Source: Dugong dugon
Taxonomy: Eukaryota; Chordata; Mammalia; Sirenia; Dugongidae
Assembly: GCA_030035585.1 (NCBI GenBank)
Contig: CM057481.1
Span: 5,543,128 to 5,607,127 of the forward strand
Direction of reading: 5' to 3'
Length of the DNA stretch: 64,000 nucleotides
Below are positions 63,366 through 64,000 of the stretch, piece after piece (position 1 is the stretch's first letter; each line of letters opens with the position of its first letter). The notes beneath the pieces were generated by a model, which saw nothing but the letters and a program-made list of their open reading frames with translations, searched no databases and was not told the DNA's origin. Made by a program: the position numbers and the translations under genes.

Positions 63366-63674
63366 CAAGCGGTCCTCGGCTTAAGAACGAGATCCATTCT
63401 TAACTGTGTCCTTGAGTCTTTAGGTCGAATTTGTGGGTGAGTCAGAACAGGTGCATATGGTTCTTATTTAGCCTTATTTAGGGCAAGAGAAGGCTCCAAG
63501 GCTTTTCTATGATTTGAAAGCTGCATGTGCAGCAAGGGAAGGCAATTGTGATGAAGAATTTGTTGCGTGTAGGGGTCGGTTCAATCGTTTCAAACTGAGG
63601 ACAAATTTACATAACATGAAAGGGCAAGTAGGAGTTGTCCATAAGTCAGATGTTCATGACCCGAGGTCTGCCTG
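63366..63674. mobile_element. Candidate mariner/Tigger-like MITE
   Basis: Left end CAAGCGGTCCTCGGCTT and the reverse complement of the right end (CAGGCAGACCTCGGGTC) agree at most positions. A TA dinucleotide abuts each end (63364-63365 and 63675-63676), as expected for Tc1/mariner-type insertion. Confidence 0.6.
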
Positions 63675-63851
63675 TATTAACCCCAGATTTCAGTGTCAAT
63701 GGAATATAAAGAACCCACAAGTATCATATCAGGTTGGAAAGATACCAAAAGCTTTTTAATGAATAAAGATTGGTTGCGGTACTAGGCTATGGAGATATTT
63801 GAAAGACTGAAATAATATCTATTTTTTCATGATTTGTGTAATAGCGTTGGT

Positions 63852-64000
63852 ATGGATTGAATTGTGTCCCCAAAAACATGTGTTGTGAATCCTAACCCCT
63901 ATACCTGTGGCTATAATCTCATGTGGGAATGGGGTTTCTTTGTTACGTTAATAAGGCAGTATTAGTTTAGGATGTATCTTGAGTCAATCTCTTTTGAGAT
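63852..64000 (+). mobile_element. MaLR-like LTR, sense, cut by window end
   Basis: GGTATGGATTGAATTGTGTC, CCCCTATACCTGTGGCTATA and CTTGAGTCAATCTCTTTTGA begin a sense LTR of the group seen antisense at 55633-56690. Confidence 0.75.

Noticed and set aside
1..64000. CRISPR array, operon, or prokaryotic defence system
   Set aside because: The window is plainly mammalian; the tandem repeats are microsatellites, a minisatellite or dispersed SINEs, with no spacer-repeat pattern.

Overview
This is a stretch of mammalian nuclear DNA, intergenic or deep-intronic, with no protein-coding gene I can defend. It holds about 44 tRNA-derived SINE copies of the AfroSINE type. Their heads read like GGAGCCCTGGTGGCGCAGTGG, they carry a tRNA B-box like GGTTCGAATCC, and their tails end in GTCGCTATGAGTCGGAATCGACTC and then (CAA)n. 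It also holds about ten copies of the RTE (BovB-like) LINE with the same 3' tail. This pairing is typical of Afrotheria and points to an elephant or a close paenungulate; the exact species cannot be read from the sequence. By my rough count SINE plus RTE make up about a quarter of the window. The rest is older mammalian repeats (L2, MIR, L1, MLT1-like LTRs, hAT and Tigger DNA transposons, one CR1/L3 piece), simple repeats, and single-copy DNA without recognisable genes.

Layout. 0-5.5 kb: two MLT1-like LTRs, one carrying a nested SINE/L1, the other an expanded polypurine tract. 5.5-15 kb: SINEs, L1 and L2 pieces, a hAT element, a possible second DNA transposon (12.4-13.0 kb) and a tail-to-tail SINE pair (13.5-13.8 kb). 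15.5-16.8 kb: a 1.2 kb RTE with reverse-transcriptase remnants. 18.3-18.8 kb: an RTE derivative in which the 5' and 3' ends are joined. 19-23 kb: L1 and L2 carrying LTR and RTE insertions. 23-30 kb: sparse SINEs, a SINE-in-SINE, and an unexplained minus-strand region with open segments. 30.2-33.4 kb: the most complete RTE, minus strand, with a YADD reverse-transcriptase core, a largely deleted endonuclease and an opposite-strand RTE fragment inside it. 35-37 kb: L1 with (TA)n arrays and SINEs, then another RTE. 40-41 kb: a Tigger transposon split by an RTE and carrying a 29-bp minisatellite. 42.9-43.8 kb: an RTE inside a MIR. 45.6-46.0 kb: a large inverted repeat of LTR sequence. 47.7-49.5 kb: a second RTE end-to-end derivative, a long-TIR element with two nested SINEs, and an LTR-like unit. 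51-58 kb: L2 reverse-transcriptase remnant, SINE-in-SINE, LTR with RTE insertion, (TA)n arrays, afrotherian L1. 59-60 kb: RTE. 60-64 kb: CR1/L3, MIR, L2, a mariner-like MITE and an LTR cut by the window end.

No genes work together here. What the window records is a succession of transposition layers: RTE supplies the machinery, and the SINEs and internally deleted RTE derivatives share its ends. The most unusual structures are the palindromic LTR pair (45.6-46.0 kb), the RTE end-fusion elements, and two SINEs broken at the same internal site by opposite-strand SINEs. Repeat family names come from memory of consensus sequences, so subfamily assignments are tentative. Target-site duplications (TSDs) were read directly.
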